Assembly (NCBI GenBank): GCA_944392765.1
Contig: CALXXU010000002.1
Location: 1 to 64,000, forward strand
Origin: an uncultured Anaerobiospirillum sp.
GTDB taxonomy: Bacteria > Pseudomonadota > Gammaproteobacteria > Enterobacterales > Succinivibrionaceae
Length of the DNA stretch: 64,000 bases
Reading direction: 5' to 3'
Shown here: piece after piece, positions 14,607 to 22,603 of the stretch
Numbering within the stretch: the first letter of the stretch is position 1
How the letters are laid out: every line of letters starts with the position of its first letter
Program-made: the position numbers and the translations under genes
Notes under the pieces: generated by a model
What the model saw: only the letters and a program-made list of their open reading frames with translations
The model's database searches: none
What the model was told of the DNA's origin: nothing

Positions 14607-15941
14607 ATGATTAAGTTGCAAGCATCAGGCAATGATTTGCCCTTAGGACCCATCACTCAAGTTTTAGGCAGCGTGCACCTGGTGGGCTCCAAGAGCCTGA
14701 CCAACCGCGCCTTACTCTTAAGTGCCTTAAGTGCGGGTCGTACTAAGCTCACCAATATCCTGCGCTCGGACGACTCCAAGGTCATGCTCGAGTCCTTAAA
14801 TAAGCTCGGGGTCAGTGTGGAGCAAGACCCAAGCGATCCGACTACCGTCACCATCACGGGCGTCGGGGGTAGCTTTAGCGCACCAGAGCCGGTGCACTTG
14901 TTCTTAGGCAACGCCGGTACGGCGATGCGTCCGCTCTGTGCGGCGCTGGCCTTATCTCAAGGCACCTTTGAGCTCACCGGTGAGCCGCGCATGTACGAGC
15001 GGCCGATCGGCATTTTAGTCGACGCCTTACGTACCTTAGGAGCCAAGATCGAGTATCTGGGTACGGAGGGCTATCCGCCGCTGAGAATCACCGGTACCAA
15101 GAGCCCTGGTGCCAATACAGTCGCGGTAGCAGGTAACACCTCCTCGCAATTTATCACCGCGCTCTTGATGGTAGGCGCACTGCTACCAAATGGTCTTACG
15201 CTTCAGGTGCAAGGCGAGCTTATCTCCAAGCCGTACGTGGCTATGACCTGCGCGTTATTGCAGCGCTTTGGGGGCACGGTTGAGAACCATGACTTCGAGC
15301 ATTTTGTGGTCAAGCACCAAGAATTAACTAGTCCAGGGGCTTACTTGGTCGAGGGTGACGCCAGCGGTGCGACCTACTTCTTGGCTGCCGCTGCGATCGC
15401 AGGTGAGGTCACGGTCAAGGGCGTAGGGGCAGGCTCGCTGCAAGGCGACGCTCACTTCATCGATGTCCTGAGCAAGATGGGCGCGCACACTGAGATTGGC
15501 CCTGATTACCTCAAGGTCAGCGCTCCTAAGCAGCAATTACACGGCATTGACTTAGATCTCAATGACATGCCTGATGCGGCTATGACCTTGGTGCCAATGG
15601 CTCTGTTTACTGACAGCCCGATCGCGATTCGTAATATCGCCAGCTGGCGCGTCAAGGAAACCGACCGCATCGCCGCGCTCGCCACCGAAATGCGCAAGTT
15701 AGGTTGCGCGGTCGAGGAGGGCCCAGACTACATCGTGGTTGATGCCAACACGGAGCAGTGTCGCGCTCTGATGGCAGACCCGAATTTCATTCCGGCCTTT
15801 GACACCTACAATGACCACCGCATGGCGATGTCCTTGTCCTTAGTGGCGCTCAAGCACCCGGTAATCATCAAAGACTATCGCTGCTGCGCTAAGACCTTCC
15901 CTGACTACTTCGAGCGCTTGGCCGCCTTAGCCCAAGCCTAG
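14607..15941 (+). CDS. aroA: 5-enolpyruvylshikimate-3-phosphate synthase
   Basis: 444-residue shikimate-pathway enzyme joining shikimate-3-phosphate and phosphoenolpyruvate on the way to aromatic amino acids. Diagnostic segments: GSKSLTNRALLLSAL near the N-terminus, LGNAGTAMRPL, GDASGATYFLAAAA and the KETDRIAAL signature; the C-terminus has FDTYNDHRMAMS. Length and motifs are normal for the bacterial enzyme. GAGAGG lies about 7 bases before ATG 14607. It lies just downstream of the HisC-like gene and no terminator is visible after it. Confidence 0.95.
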   Translation: MIKLQASGNDLPLGPITQVLGSVHLVGSKSLTNRALLLSALSAGRTKLTNILRSDDSKVMLESLNKLGVSVEQDPSDPTTVTITGVGGSFSAPEPVHLFLGNAGTAMRPLCAALALSQGTFELTGEPRMYERPIGILVDALRTLGAKIEYLGTEGYPPLRITGTKSPGANTVAVAGNTSSQFITALLMVGALLPNGLTLQVQGELISKPYVAMTCALLQRFGGTVENHDFEHFVVKHQELTSPGAYLVEGDASGATYFLAAAAIAGEVTVKGVGAGSLQGDAHFIDVLSKMGAHTEIGPDYLKVSAPKQQLHGIDLDLNDMPDAAMTLVPMALFTDSPIAIRNIASWRVKETDRIAALATEMRKLGCAVEEGPDYIVVDANTEQCRALMADPNFIPAFDTYNDHRMAMSLSLVALKHPVIIKDYRCCAKTFPDYFERLAALAQA

Positions 15942-16069
15942 CCCCAAGCCCGCAGTTGCTGCTCTGCCCGGCAGCGATCCCAGCGCAGTGCTGTGGGTTA
16001 AAGCAAGGAGCGCCCTAGGTTCTAGCTGATGAGTTTGCGCCCAGCTTAGGACCGAAATTGGAGAATGTT

Positions 16070-16633
16070 ATGGCTTGGTGCCTAGAGACGGAGCGCTTGC
16101 GCTTACGTCACACGGTCGATGATGTTCCGGCCATTCTGGCATTGTTCTCAGACCCTGAGGTCAATACCTTCTTGCCTTGGTGGCCGCTTAAGGACGAAGC
16201 GGAGGCCGAGGCCTTTTATCGTACTCGCCTGCAAGGCCCGTATTGCTGCGCTATCTGCCTCAAAGATAGGATTGAGTGGCCGATTGGCTATATCAAGGTC
16301 GATCCTGAGGGCGCCCATGATTTAGGTTACGCTTTAAGCCGCTCGTATTGGCACCAAGGCATCACCTCGGAGGCGGGGGCTGCTTTGCTCAAATACGTCG
16401 CGCAGGAGGGCATCCCCTTTGTCACGGCGACTCATGACCGCAATAATCCGCATAGCGGTGCGGTGATGCGCAAGCTAGGGCTTACATATCGTTACAGCTA
16501 TGTGGAGCAGTGGCAGCCTAAGGATTTCCCAGTCGTGTTCCGGATGTACCAGCGCAATTTCTGCGTAGCGCAGGACTTTTCGTTCAAGAAGTACTGGGAG
16601 CAAAGCTCCGAGCGCATGATCGAAGTGCTTTAG
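16070..16633 (+). CDS. GNAT-family N-acetyltransferase, RimJ/RimL type
   Basis: 187-residue cytosolic acetyltransferase. The N-terminus LETERLRLRHTVDDVPAI is the standard RimJ/RimL opening. LGYALSRSYWHQGITSEA is the acetyl-CoA-binding region, and the C-terminal half contains NNPHSGAVMRKLG. Such enzymes acetylate protein N-termini or small amines; the substrate is unknown here. ATG 16070 follows TTGGAG at 7 bases; ATG 16058 in the same frame would put the site only 2 bases away. Confidence 0.85.
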   Translation: MAWCLETERLRLRHTVDDVPAILALFSDPEVNTFLPWWPLKDEAEAEAFYRTRLQGPYCCAICLKDRIEWPIGYIKVDPEGAHDLGYALSRSYWHQGITSEAGAALLKYVAQEGIPFVTATHDRNNPHSGAVMRKLGLTYRYSYVEQWQPKDFPVVFRMYQRNFCVAQDFSFKKYWEQSSERMIEVL

Positions 16634-16754
16634 CCCGTACCTCAGTCGAAGGGCTTTAGCCCGCACTTCAGTTGACCATCCTGCGCTGAAATGGAGGGCG
16701 GCCGCACCCGGATTGAGGGGGTGGCGGTCTGTGCACCATAATGGGGCGAAAATG

Positions 16755-16793
16755 GGGCGTGCCCGTGGATCAAGCCGTGGGCACGCCCTTTTT
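16755..16793 (+). terminator. rho-independent terminator
   Basis: GGGCGTGCCC and GGGCACGCCC form a perfect 10-bp stem followed by TTTTT. It ends the transcript that includes the GNAT gene. Confidence 0.85.
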
Positions 16794-16882
16794 CTTGTCA
16801 GAGCGGCCCTGATCAGAGGCCGAGCGCGGCTCAAGAAAGCCAAGCTTGCTCATTTTTGCTATCATGAGGCACTTTCTTGGTA

Positions 16883-16900
16883 GCGTGATCTATATCACGC
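16883..16900. promoter_or_regulatory. CRP-like site upstream of putP
   Basis: GCGTGAT-CTAT-ATCACGC is a perfect 7-bp dyad. Its GTGA-N6-TCAC core is that of CRP sites, although the outer T/A are C/G. It lies about 140 bases before putP, consistent with catabolite control of proline uptake. Confidence 0.5.
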
Positions 16901-17038
16901 ACCAATGTGGGGTGTGTCAGACAGATAGCAGGTTGGGGCTGGAGCTTACGCTTACGCTTTAGTATGCGCTTAAGCTTAGAGCTGGGCTTGCGTCTTGGTG
17001 ACATACAGATCTTGGGTTTAACATGAGCTTGCTGGGCA

Positions 17039-18517
17039 ATGTTCTCAACCACAACCACCTTTATTGTTTATATTCTGTGCATGCTGATTATCGGCATTGC
17101 CGCCGCCCGCATGACTACTTCGCTCAATGACTATGTCTTGGGCGGCCGTAGTCTGGGTCGTTTCGTCACCGCCCTGTCCGCAGGCGCCTCTGATATGTCC
17201 GGTTGGCTCTTAATGGGCTTGCCCGGTGCTTTATTCTTAGCGGGCCTGTCTGAGGCGTGGATCGCCATTGGCTTGACGGTGGGATCGTGGTGTAACTGGA
17301 AGTTTGTCGCCGCTCGCTTGCGCTCCTTTACTGCCAACGCTTCCGATGCCCTGACGCTGCCGGATTATCTCTCGGCCCGTTTTTGCGATAAGTACCGTAT
17401 CTGCTCCATTATTGCAGCCTTGATCATCTTGATCTTCTTTGTGGTGTACTGCGCTTCGGGCATGGTTTCAGGTGCCCGTTTGTTCGAGCAGACCTTTGCT
17501 ATGGACTACCACAATGCCTTGCTTATCGGTGCCGTTTCCACCATTTTCTACGTCTTCATCGGCGGCTTCTTAGCGGTCAGCTGGACCGACACGGTACAAG
17601 CCAGCCTGATGATCTTTGCCTTGCTCATTACTCCAGTCGTGATGATTATGGACTGCGGCGGCTTTGAGGCTGCTAATGCCTTGATTGCGGCCAAGGATCC
17701 GAGCATGGATGACTTCCTGCAAGGTATGACCGTGATCGGCTTCTTGTCCTTAGTGGGCTGGGGTTTAGGCTATGTCGGCCAGCCGCACATTCTGGTGCGC
17801 TTCATGGCCGCAGGTTCGGTGCGTGGTATGGGCGATGCCCGTCGTATCTCGATCACTTGGATGGCTCTGTGCTTATTAGGCGCGGTCTTGATCGGCTATT
17901 ACGGTGTGGCCTTTGCGCAAAAGCATCCTGAGGTTAGCGTCAATAATGCGGAGCAGATCTTCATTATCGTGACCCAAACCCTGTTCAATCCTTGGATTGC
18001 GGGTATTCTGCTCTCGGCCATTTTAGCGGCCATTATGTCGACCTTATCGTGCCAGCTCTTGGTCGCTTCGACCACCTTGACCGCTGACTTCTACCGTCGT
18101 TGGCTCCGTCCTAATGCCTCGCAGCGCGAGCTCGTCTGGTGCGGCCGCGTCATGCTCCTGATCGTCGCGGTGATCGCCTATGTGATCGCCTTAGATCCAA
18201 ATAGCGGCATCTTAAGCTTAGTGGCCTACGCTTGGGCTGGTTTCGGTGCTTCCTTTGGTCCGTGCGTCCTGATCAGCGTCTTCTGGTCGCGGATGACTCT
18301 GCCGGGGGCAATCGCTGGTATGGCCGTCGGTGCGATCACTGTGATCATTTGGGAGATCGGGGGCTTCTTAGGCCTGTACTCGATTGTCCCTGGCTTTATC
18401 TTGAGTGCCCTCACGATCTTTATCGTCTCCAAGCTCACCTACAAGGAAGGCAATGCCTGCCAGAACCTCTTCAAGGAGCTGGAGCAAAAGTTCTGGGTGG
18501 AAGTACGCACTAAGTAA
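17039..18517 (+). CDS. putP: sodium/proline symporter
   Basis: 492-residue inner-membrane carrier of the solute:sodium symporter family, importing proline with Na+. Very close to E. coli PutP (502 residues) in recognised stretches: DYVLGGRSLGRFVTALSAGA, SDMSGWLLMGLPGA, TLPDYLSARF and FIGGFLAVSWTDTVQASLMI. About 13 hydrophobic helices. ATG 17039 is the first usable start because an in-frame TGA lies 15 bases upstream; the Shine-Dalgarno is poor. A CRP-like site upstream and a strong terminator downstream make it a single-gene unit. Confidence 0.95.
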   Translation: MFSTTTTFIVYILCMLIIGIAAARMTTSLNDYVLGGRSLGRFVTALSAGASDMSGWLLMGLPGALFLAGLSEAWIAIGLTVGSWCNWKFVAARLRSFTANASDALTLPDYLSARFCDKYRICSIIAALIILIFFVVYCASGMVSGARLFEQTFAMDYHNALLIGAVSTIFYVFIGGFLAVSWTDTVQASLMIFALLITPVVMIMDCGGFEAANALIAAKDPSMDDFLQGMTVIGFLSLVGWGLGYVGQPHILVRFMAAGSVRGMGDARRISITWMALCLLGAVLIGYYGVAFAQKHPEVSVNNAEQIFIIVTQTLFNPWIAGILLSAILAAIMSTLSCQLLVASTTLTADFYRRWLRPNASQRELVWCGRVMLLIVAVIAYVIALDPNSGILSLVAYAWAGFGASFGPCVLISVFWSRMTLPGAIAGMAVGAITVIIWEIGGFLGLYSIVPGFILSALTIFIVSKLTYKEGNACQNLFKELEQKFWVEVRTK

Positions 18518-18537
18518 GCACAGCGCAACCCTTTGAT

Positions 18538-18577
18538 AAAGAAGCCCACGTTGGAGCACCAGCGTGGGCTTCTTTTT
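18538..18577 (+). terminator. rho-independent terminator of putP
   Basis: AAGAAGCCCACG and CGTGGGCTTCTT form a perfect 12-bp stem followed by T residues. Confidence 0.9.
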
Positions 18578-18666
18578 GGGCCAGTGGTTTTGAAGGCCGT
18601 TTTTAACCAAGCGCCGCGCTCAATTTGCTATGATGCAATTAAGTTCATTGCAAAAAGGCCGTAAGC

Positions 18667-19398
18667 ATGAATACACCCTCAGACCGCACTTATCTTCAAT
18701 CGTATCTGAACCAAGCGGGCGTCCGCTTTGACTTCAACCTGGTCGATACCGTCTGTAACCGCAAGCTTTCTGTAACTTTCTATTTGGCCGTGATCGCGGC
18801 CCTCTTGGTCTTTGGTCTACCCCTAGGCATGCCGGGCAATCAGGTCACGGACTTTGATGCCGCAACTCAAGGCATACGCGAGGTGGGCTCAGGGAATAAG
18901 CTCTTCTTCTACTGCCTCCTCGCCCTGCTCTTGGTTTACATCGTCAGCTACCTCTTGCGCCTAGGCTACTTTATGAGCCTTAGGACCAAGCTGCGCAAGG
19001 ATCCCGCACCGATCGCGGTGGAGGCCTACGCGGTGGTGTGCCTCGATGTGCGTCGTAAGTTTAGTGATCAAGTGATCGCTTACTTAGGTCAGTGGCTTCG
19101 GCACGACCCGACGGCCTTTTGCAAATACGCGGTGATCTATAAGGAGCTTGGTACCACCCAGCCGCGCTTCTTTTTAAGTGCGGCGGTCTCGACGCGCAAG
19201 CTGTGCTTTATCCCTGAGCACATCGGTCGCGTCTTTATTCACCGCACAAAGGCAAGCCTCTATACCTTAGACGACAAGTCGGGCTATCAGACGGCTTCCG
19301 AGCGCCAACCAGTCTTTGGCAACTTTGCGGTAGGTTCGGACAATCTCTCTGCCAGCCAAGCTGCCAAGATCAACGCTAAGAGCAAGTCGCCGGACTAA
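18667..19398 (+). CDS. hypothetical membrane protein with two helices
   Basis: 243 residues. Two hydrophobic segments are clear: about residues 37-55 (FYLAVIAALLVFGLPLG) and about 78-98 (LFFYCLLALLLVYIVSYLL), the region between them being probably periplasmic. The C-terminal ~145 residues are soluble, with RLGYFMSLRTKLRK next to the membrane and a polar Ser/Lys-rich end. AAGG precedes ATG 18667 at moderate spacing. It stands alone between the putP terminator and a convergent AAA-like gene. I do not recognise the family. Confidence 0.75.
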   Translation: MNTPSDRTYLQSYLNQAGVRFDFNLVDTVCNRKLSVTFYLAVIAALLVFGLPLGMPGNQVTDFDAATQGIREVGSGNKLFFYCLLALLLVYIVSYLLRLGYFMSLRTKLRKDPAPIAVEAYAVVCLDVRRKFSDQVIAYLGQWLRHDPTAFCKYAVIYKELGTTQPRFFLSAAVSTRKLCFIPEHIGRVFIHRTKASLYTLDDKSGYQTASERQPVFGNFAVGSDNLSASQAAKINAKSKSPD

Positions 19399-19577
19399 AT
19401 TGACCGCGCACCCAGCAGTACTGCTCAAACTCCATTTAGCACTACAACCCTAGCCGTGCTGCTTACGCACTACAAAACCTTAAGCTGCACTGGAGCGAAG
19501 ACCGATAGGCAGTGCACTGGCCGCAGCCGACCGGCAGTGCCGCTGTCGACCGGCTGTAGCGCTGCCTGCGGCAGCGC
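19399..19577 (-). other. convergent spacer with hairpin
   Basis: Repeats of GACCGGCAGTGCCGC type occur here. GCGCTGCC-TGC-GGCAGCGC (19559-19577) forms a perfect 8-bp hairpin directly after the stop codon of the minus-strand AAA-like gene, without a T tract; it may protect or end that transcript. Confidence 0.45.
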
Positions 19578-20879
19578 TTAATCGTTATCCTCGATTGCGT
19601 ACTCCTCTTCACCCGCGTCATAGACGCGGGTATTGATTGGGAGCTCGCGTAACTCTGGTCGGCTCTTGCCGGTGATGATATTGAAGAGGCGGCGCATTTC
19701 CACATTAGGAAAGCCAAAGCGATAGCGCCAAGACAGCGAATGCTCTTGCTCGGCAAAGGTGACCTTATTGACCGAGACAATGCCTTGCTGCAAGAGCAGC
19801 GAGCCAAATTCCTTGCCTTGAGGCCACAGCGAGATATCCTCCAAGAGCAGCATATCTTGGCCATCCTTGTCGATGAGCCAGTCTAAGTCTGGCTCTTGTG
19901 CGTTATAGCTTTGCTGCAAGAAGGAGTAATCGTTATCGCAGCTGTAGGCGTAAAGCTCGCCGTCGTTATCCAGGGCACGAGTCACTGAGAGCGGGTTTAA
20001 GACCTTATTCATGCGATCGGAGAAAACAAAGCCGCCGTAGCAGTCTTCAAGCGCGCTTAAGTACTCACTGATGGTGACACCCAGCTGAGGTGCGATGTGC
20101 GCGAGATCTTCTTCGTAGCAAGTTTTGATTTCGTCGATAGTAAAGCCGGTGAGCGCGGCCGCGATGTCCGAAAAGGACAGATCGATAACATGCGGCAGGC
20201 CCAGCGACATATCGCTCGAGAGTGGAAACTTGACATGGCCGGTCAGGAGGCCAAATTTGACCTTATTGCCCGCTTGGCGGAAGGCATTGAGCATCTCAAA
20301 GTACAGGGCTAGCGCCTGCTCGCGCTCCTTGGGATCATCAAAGGTGCGCACGATAAAAAAAGGAACGTCGTAGTTATCGATCAAGATCACCACGCTCTTG
20401 CCCGAACGCTCGGAGAGCTCGGTGATGAGCTCAACCATCAGCATGCGCAGATCGGATCTGCGTCCTTGATCGATGCGGACCTTAACGTGATGCTGCCAAA
20501 ACTCACTTTGCAGCTTGGTGGCGAGCATGGCGCGAAAGCTATCAAAGCCGGTGATATTAGGCTCAATGTCGTTAAAAGAGAGGTGCAGTACCGGATAGGC
20601 ACCAATGCCCTTAGAGACAATGGTGTCGGCCACGCTCTGATCTAAGTGATCCATCAAGAGTTCGTCGCGCACCAAGAGCGCTTCGATCGATTCATTGGAG
20701 AGCGATAGGCCAAAGCCACGCGGGCGAATCAGCATAAAGAAGTTTTGCGTCGGCAGGCGTGGGGCTTTATCGAGGTGGGAGATAAAGGCTAAGAGCTGAT
20801 TGAGCTTATTGATGTAGTGGCGATCGGCAAAGATCACCTCATGCAGATGGCTTTTAGCAAGAGTATTGGAGGCTTCCAT
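19578..20879 (-). CDS. PF09820-like AAA-ATPase family protein, degenerate P-loop
   Basis: 433 residues. It resembles the AAA-ATPase-like (PF09820) family, whose hallmark is RPRRFGKSL followed later by LIDEYDxP. Here these read RPRGFGLSL (residues 52-60, P-loop Lys replaced by Leu) and ILIDNYDVPF (~165-174, Glu replaced by Asn), so ATP hydrolysis is doubtful. A C-terminal half with ALEDCYGGFVFSD and RYRFGFPNVEMRR also matches the family. A paralogue lies at 54001-55737. ATG 20879 is chosen because the frame upstream runs through the SRP RNA and its terminator; no strong Shine-Dalgarno is present, so transcription may come from ffs read-through. Role unknown. Confidence 0.7.
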   Translation of the reverse strand: MEASNTLAKSHLHEVIFADRHYINKLNQLLAFISHLDKAPRLPTQNFFMLIRPRGFGLSLSNESIEALLVRDELLMDHLDQSVADTIVSKGIGAYPVLHLSFNDIEPNITGFDSFRAMLATKLQSEFWQHHVKVRIDQGRRSDLRMLMVELITELSERSGKSVVILIDNYDVPFFIVRTFDDPKEREQALALYFEMLNAFRQAGNKVKFGLLTGHVKFPLSSDMSLGLPHVIDLSFSDIAAALTGFTIDEIKTCYEEDLAHIAPQLGVTISEYLSALEDCYGGFVFSDRMNKVLNPLSVTRALDNDGELYAYSCDNDYSFLQQSYNAQEPDLDWLIDKDGQDMLLLEDISLWPQGKEFGSLLLQQGIVSVNKVTFAEQEHSLSWRYRFGFPNVEMRRLFNIITGKSRPELRELPINTRVYDAGEEEYAIEDND

Positions 20880-20897
20880 CTTGGTGGCCCAAAAACG

Positions 20898-20921
20898 AAA
20901 AAAGAACCCGTAGGTTCTTTT
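20898..20921 (-). terminator. rho-independent terminator of ffs
   Basis: On the minus strand AAAAGAACC-TACG-GGTTCTTTT is followed by further T residues. It directly follows the SRP RNA. Confidence 0.85.
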
Positions 20922-20923
20922 AT

Positions 20924-21032
20924 GGGCGGGAGCGCTCAACGTGATCTCGGTACCTCGAATCGAAGGGTGGGCTGCTACCTTCCGGTCCTGACCCGTTGTC
21001 CTAAGCTCGAATACGAGAGCGCTGAGGCCCCC
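20924..21032 (-). ncRNA. ffs: 4.5S signal recognition particle RNA
   Basis: The minus strand carries the universal SRP domain IV: GGTCAGGACCGGAAGGTAGC with the GGAA tetraloop and asymmetric internal loop that bind Ffh. The 5' end GGGGGC pairs with GCTCCC near the 3' end, and CTCA with TGAG, giving the single long hairpin of the short bacterial form (about 105-110 nt). A rho-independent terminator follows. A TATGAT element lies about 15 bases upstream of the 5' end. Ends are estimated to within a few bases. Confidence 0.93.
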
Positions 21033-21228
21033 ATAACAATGGCGCTTATCATAACGGTTTTTACGCCCCCACGCAAGCCTAATCCCTGTCCCATCGTCCC
21101 AAGCGCCACAAAGGGCTAATTTATGGGCTAAATTGCGGGTACTGATGCGGAGGTTCGGTGCCAGATAGCGGCAGGCCTGTGCTAAAATGGCGCGTCCTTT
21201 TTGTTGGTAATTTTAAGGGAAGGGTGGC

Positions 21229-22236
21229 ATGGCCAAGCGTAAGATCAACGGCATCTTTTTATTAGACAAACCTGAGGGCATCACGTCGTCCACAGCTTTA
21301 GTCAAGACGCGTGCGATCTTTAAAGCCTTAAAGGGTGGCCATACCGGAGCTTTAGATCCCCAAGCCTCAGGGCTGTTGCCAATTTGCTTAGGCGAGGCGG
21401 CCAAGTTCTCATCCTTTTTCTTAGAGGGTAAGAAGCGCTATTTAGCCGAAGGCACCTTGGGCAAGACCACCACCACCTGCGATCGCGAGGGTGATGTCGT
21501 GATCGAGCGTGAGATCGGTAATGCGATGGAGCGCCTAGAGGACGTAATCAAGCAATTTGTCGGTACCATTGTCCAGGTGCCACCGATTTATTCGGCCGTT
21601 AAGGTCAACGGTAAGCCGCTTTATAAATACGCACGCCAAGGGCGCGAGGCTGAGGTCGAGATCCCGCAGCGCATGGTTGAAATCTACGAGCTCAAGCTCT
21701 TAGAAAAGACCGCGACCACCTTTAAGGTTGAGGTCTTCTGCTCCAAGGGCACTTATATTCGCACCTTAATCTCGGATATCGGTGAGGCCTTAGGCTGTGG
21801 TGCCTACGTTTCGCACTTGCGCCGGGTCTATGTCGAGGGCTTGCCTGAAGGCCAGATGACCTCCCTTGAGACCTTGCAGCACCTAGCTGACACGCGTGAC
21901 AACAAATTAGACTTCACGGCTTTAGATAATCTGCTCATCCCGATTGAGTCGGCCTTGGGCAATCTGCCGGTAGTGGAGCTGCCTCAAGTTTTAGCCGAGC
22001 CTTTAAGCCATGGCATGAAGGTGCGTTTGAGCAATGCGCGTACGGAACAAGATCAAGCCGAGCTCAAGCTACCTCATCCTTTCCCTGAGCTTAATAGCTT
22101 GGTGCAAGCGCACTATCACGGTCTGTTCCTTGGGGTATGCTATTTTGCTGACCCTAATCTCTTAGTGCCTAAGCGTATGATGGATCCTGAGGTCATGGCT
22201 CAGCGCTTGGCTCAAGAGCAGAGCCAGCAGGCGTAA
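21229..22236 (+). CDS. truB: tRNA pseudouridine-55 synthase
   Basis: 335-residue enzyme that makes pseudouridine 55 in the T-loop of tRNAs. N-terminal NGIFLLDKPEGITSS and the catalytic motif GGHTGALDPQASGLLP (with its Asp) are clear. VPPIYSAVKVNGKPLYKYAR and CSKGTYIRTLI are further TruB signatures. The C-terminal part has a lower-conservation insertion near residues 215-285. ATG 21229 is preceded by a purine-rich AAGGGAAGGG. It is not flanked by rbfA or infB here, unlike in E. coli. Confidence 0.95.
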   Translation: MAKRKINGIFLLDKPEGITSSTALVKTRAIFKALKGGHTGALDPQASGLLPICLGEAAKFSSFFLEGKKRYLAEGTLGKTTTTCDREGDVVIEREIGNAMERLEDVIKQFVGTIVQVPPIYSAVKVNGKPLYKYARQGREAEVEIPQRMVEIYELKLLEKTATTFKVEVFCSKGTYIRTLISDIGEALGCGAYVSHLRRVYVEGLPEGQMTSLETLQHLADTRDNKLDFTALDNLLIPIESALGNLPVVELPQVLAEPLSHGMKVRLSNARTEQDQAELKLPHPFPELNSLVQAHYHGLFLGVCYFADPNLLVPKRMMDPEVMAQRLAQEQSQQA

Positions 22237-22603
22237 CTTTCAGAGTTGGAGCACAAAGTTGGAGCACATGACGCAATATGTGCGCACAATTTGTTCCCGC
22301 TTGCTGATAGGATTACAGTGGCGCGTGACCAAGCTCACGGCCGTGTAATTTGCCTAGCTCAGCGCTGGTTTGAGGCTAGTTTTAGCCGTAAATGGGCGTA
22401 TGATGTAGGCGCAATATTAGATTGGGATTAAGGTTTCTAGTGACCAAATTAAAGAGTATTTGCCGCTAGTGTGTTGCTGCGAGCAAAACGCTAATTTAAG
22501 CTCAAGATGCTCAAATGCTGCGATCAAATTTTGTCATTAGTTAACCACTGTTGATGGAGCACAGATTGGAAGTGCTCGGGCTCAAATTTTGACGGTGTAA
22601 CAC
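22237..22603 (+). other. spacer before the GGDEF gene
   Basis: 367 bases without a convincing gene or terminator. A short direct repeat TTGGAGCACA lies just after truB. Nothing else stands out. Confidence 0.4.

Larger units (their letters stand above)
16634..17038. other. spacer before putP
   Basis: No gene. Contains the terminator at 16755-16793 and a CRP-like dyad at 16883-16900. No clear Shine-Dalgarno precedes putP: the sequence just upstream reads GCTTGCTGGGCA. Confidence 0.5.

Noticed and set aside
20880..20939. Upstream start for the AAA-like gene at 20939
   Set aside because: The extra codons lie in the SRP RNA 3' end and its terminator; similarity to the family begins after 20879.
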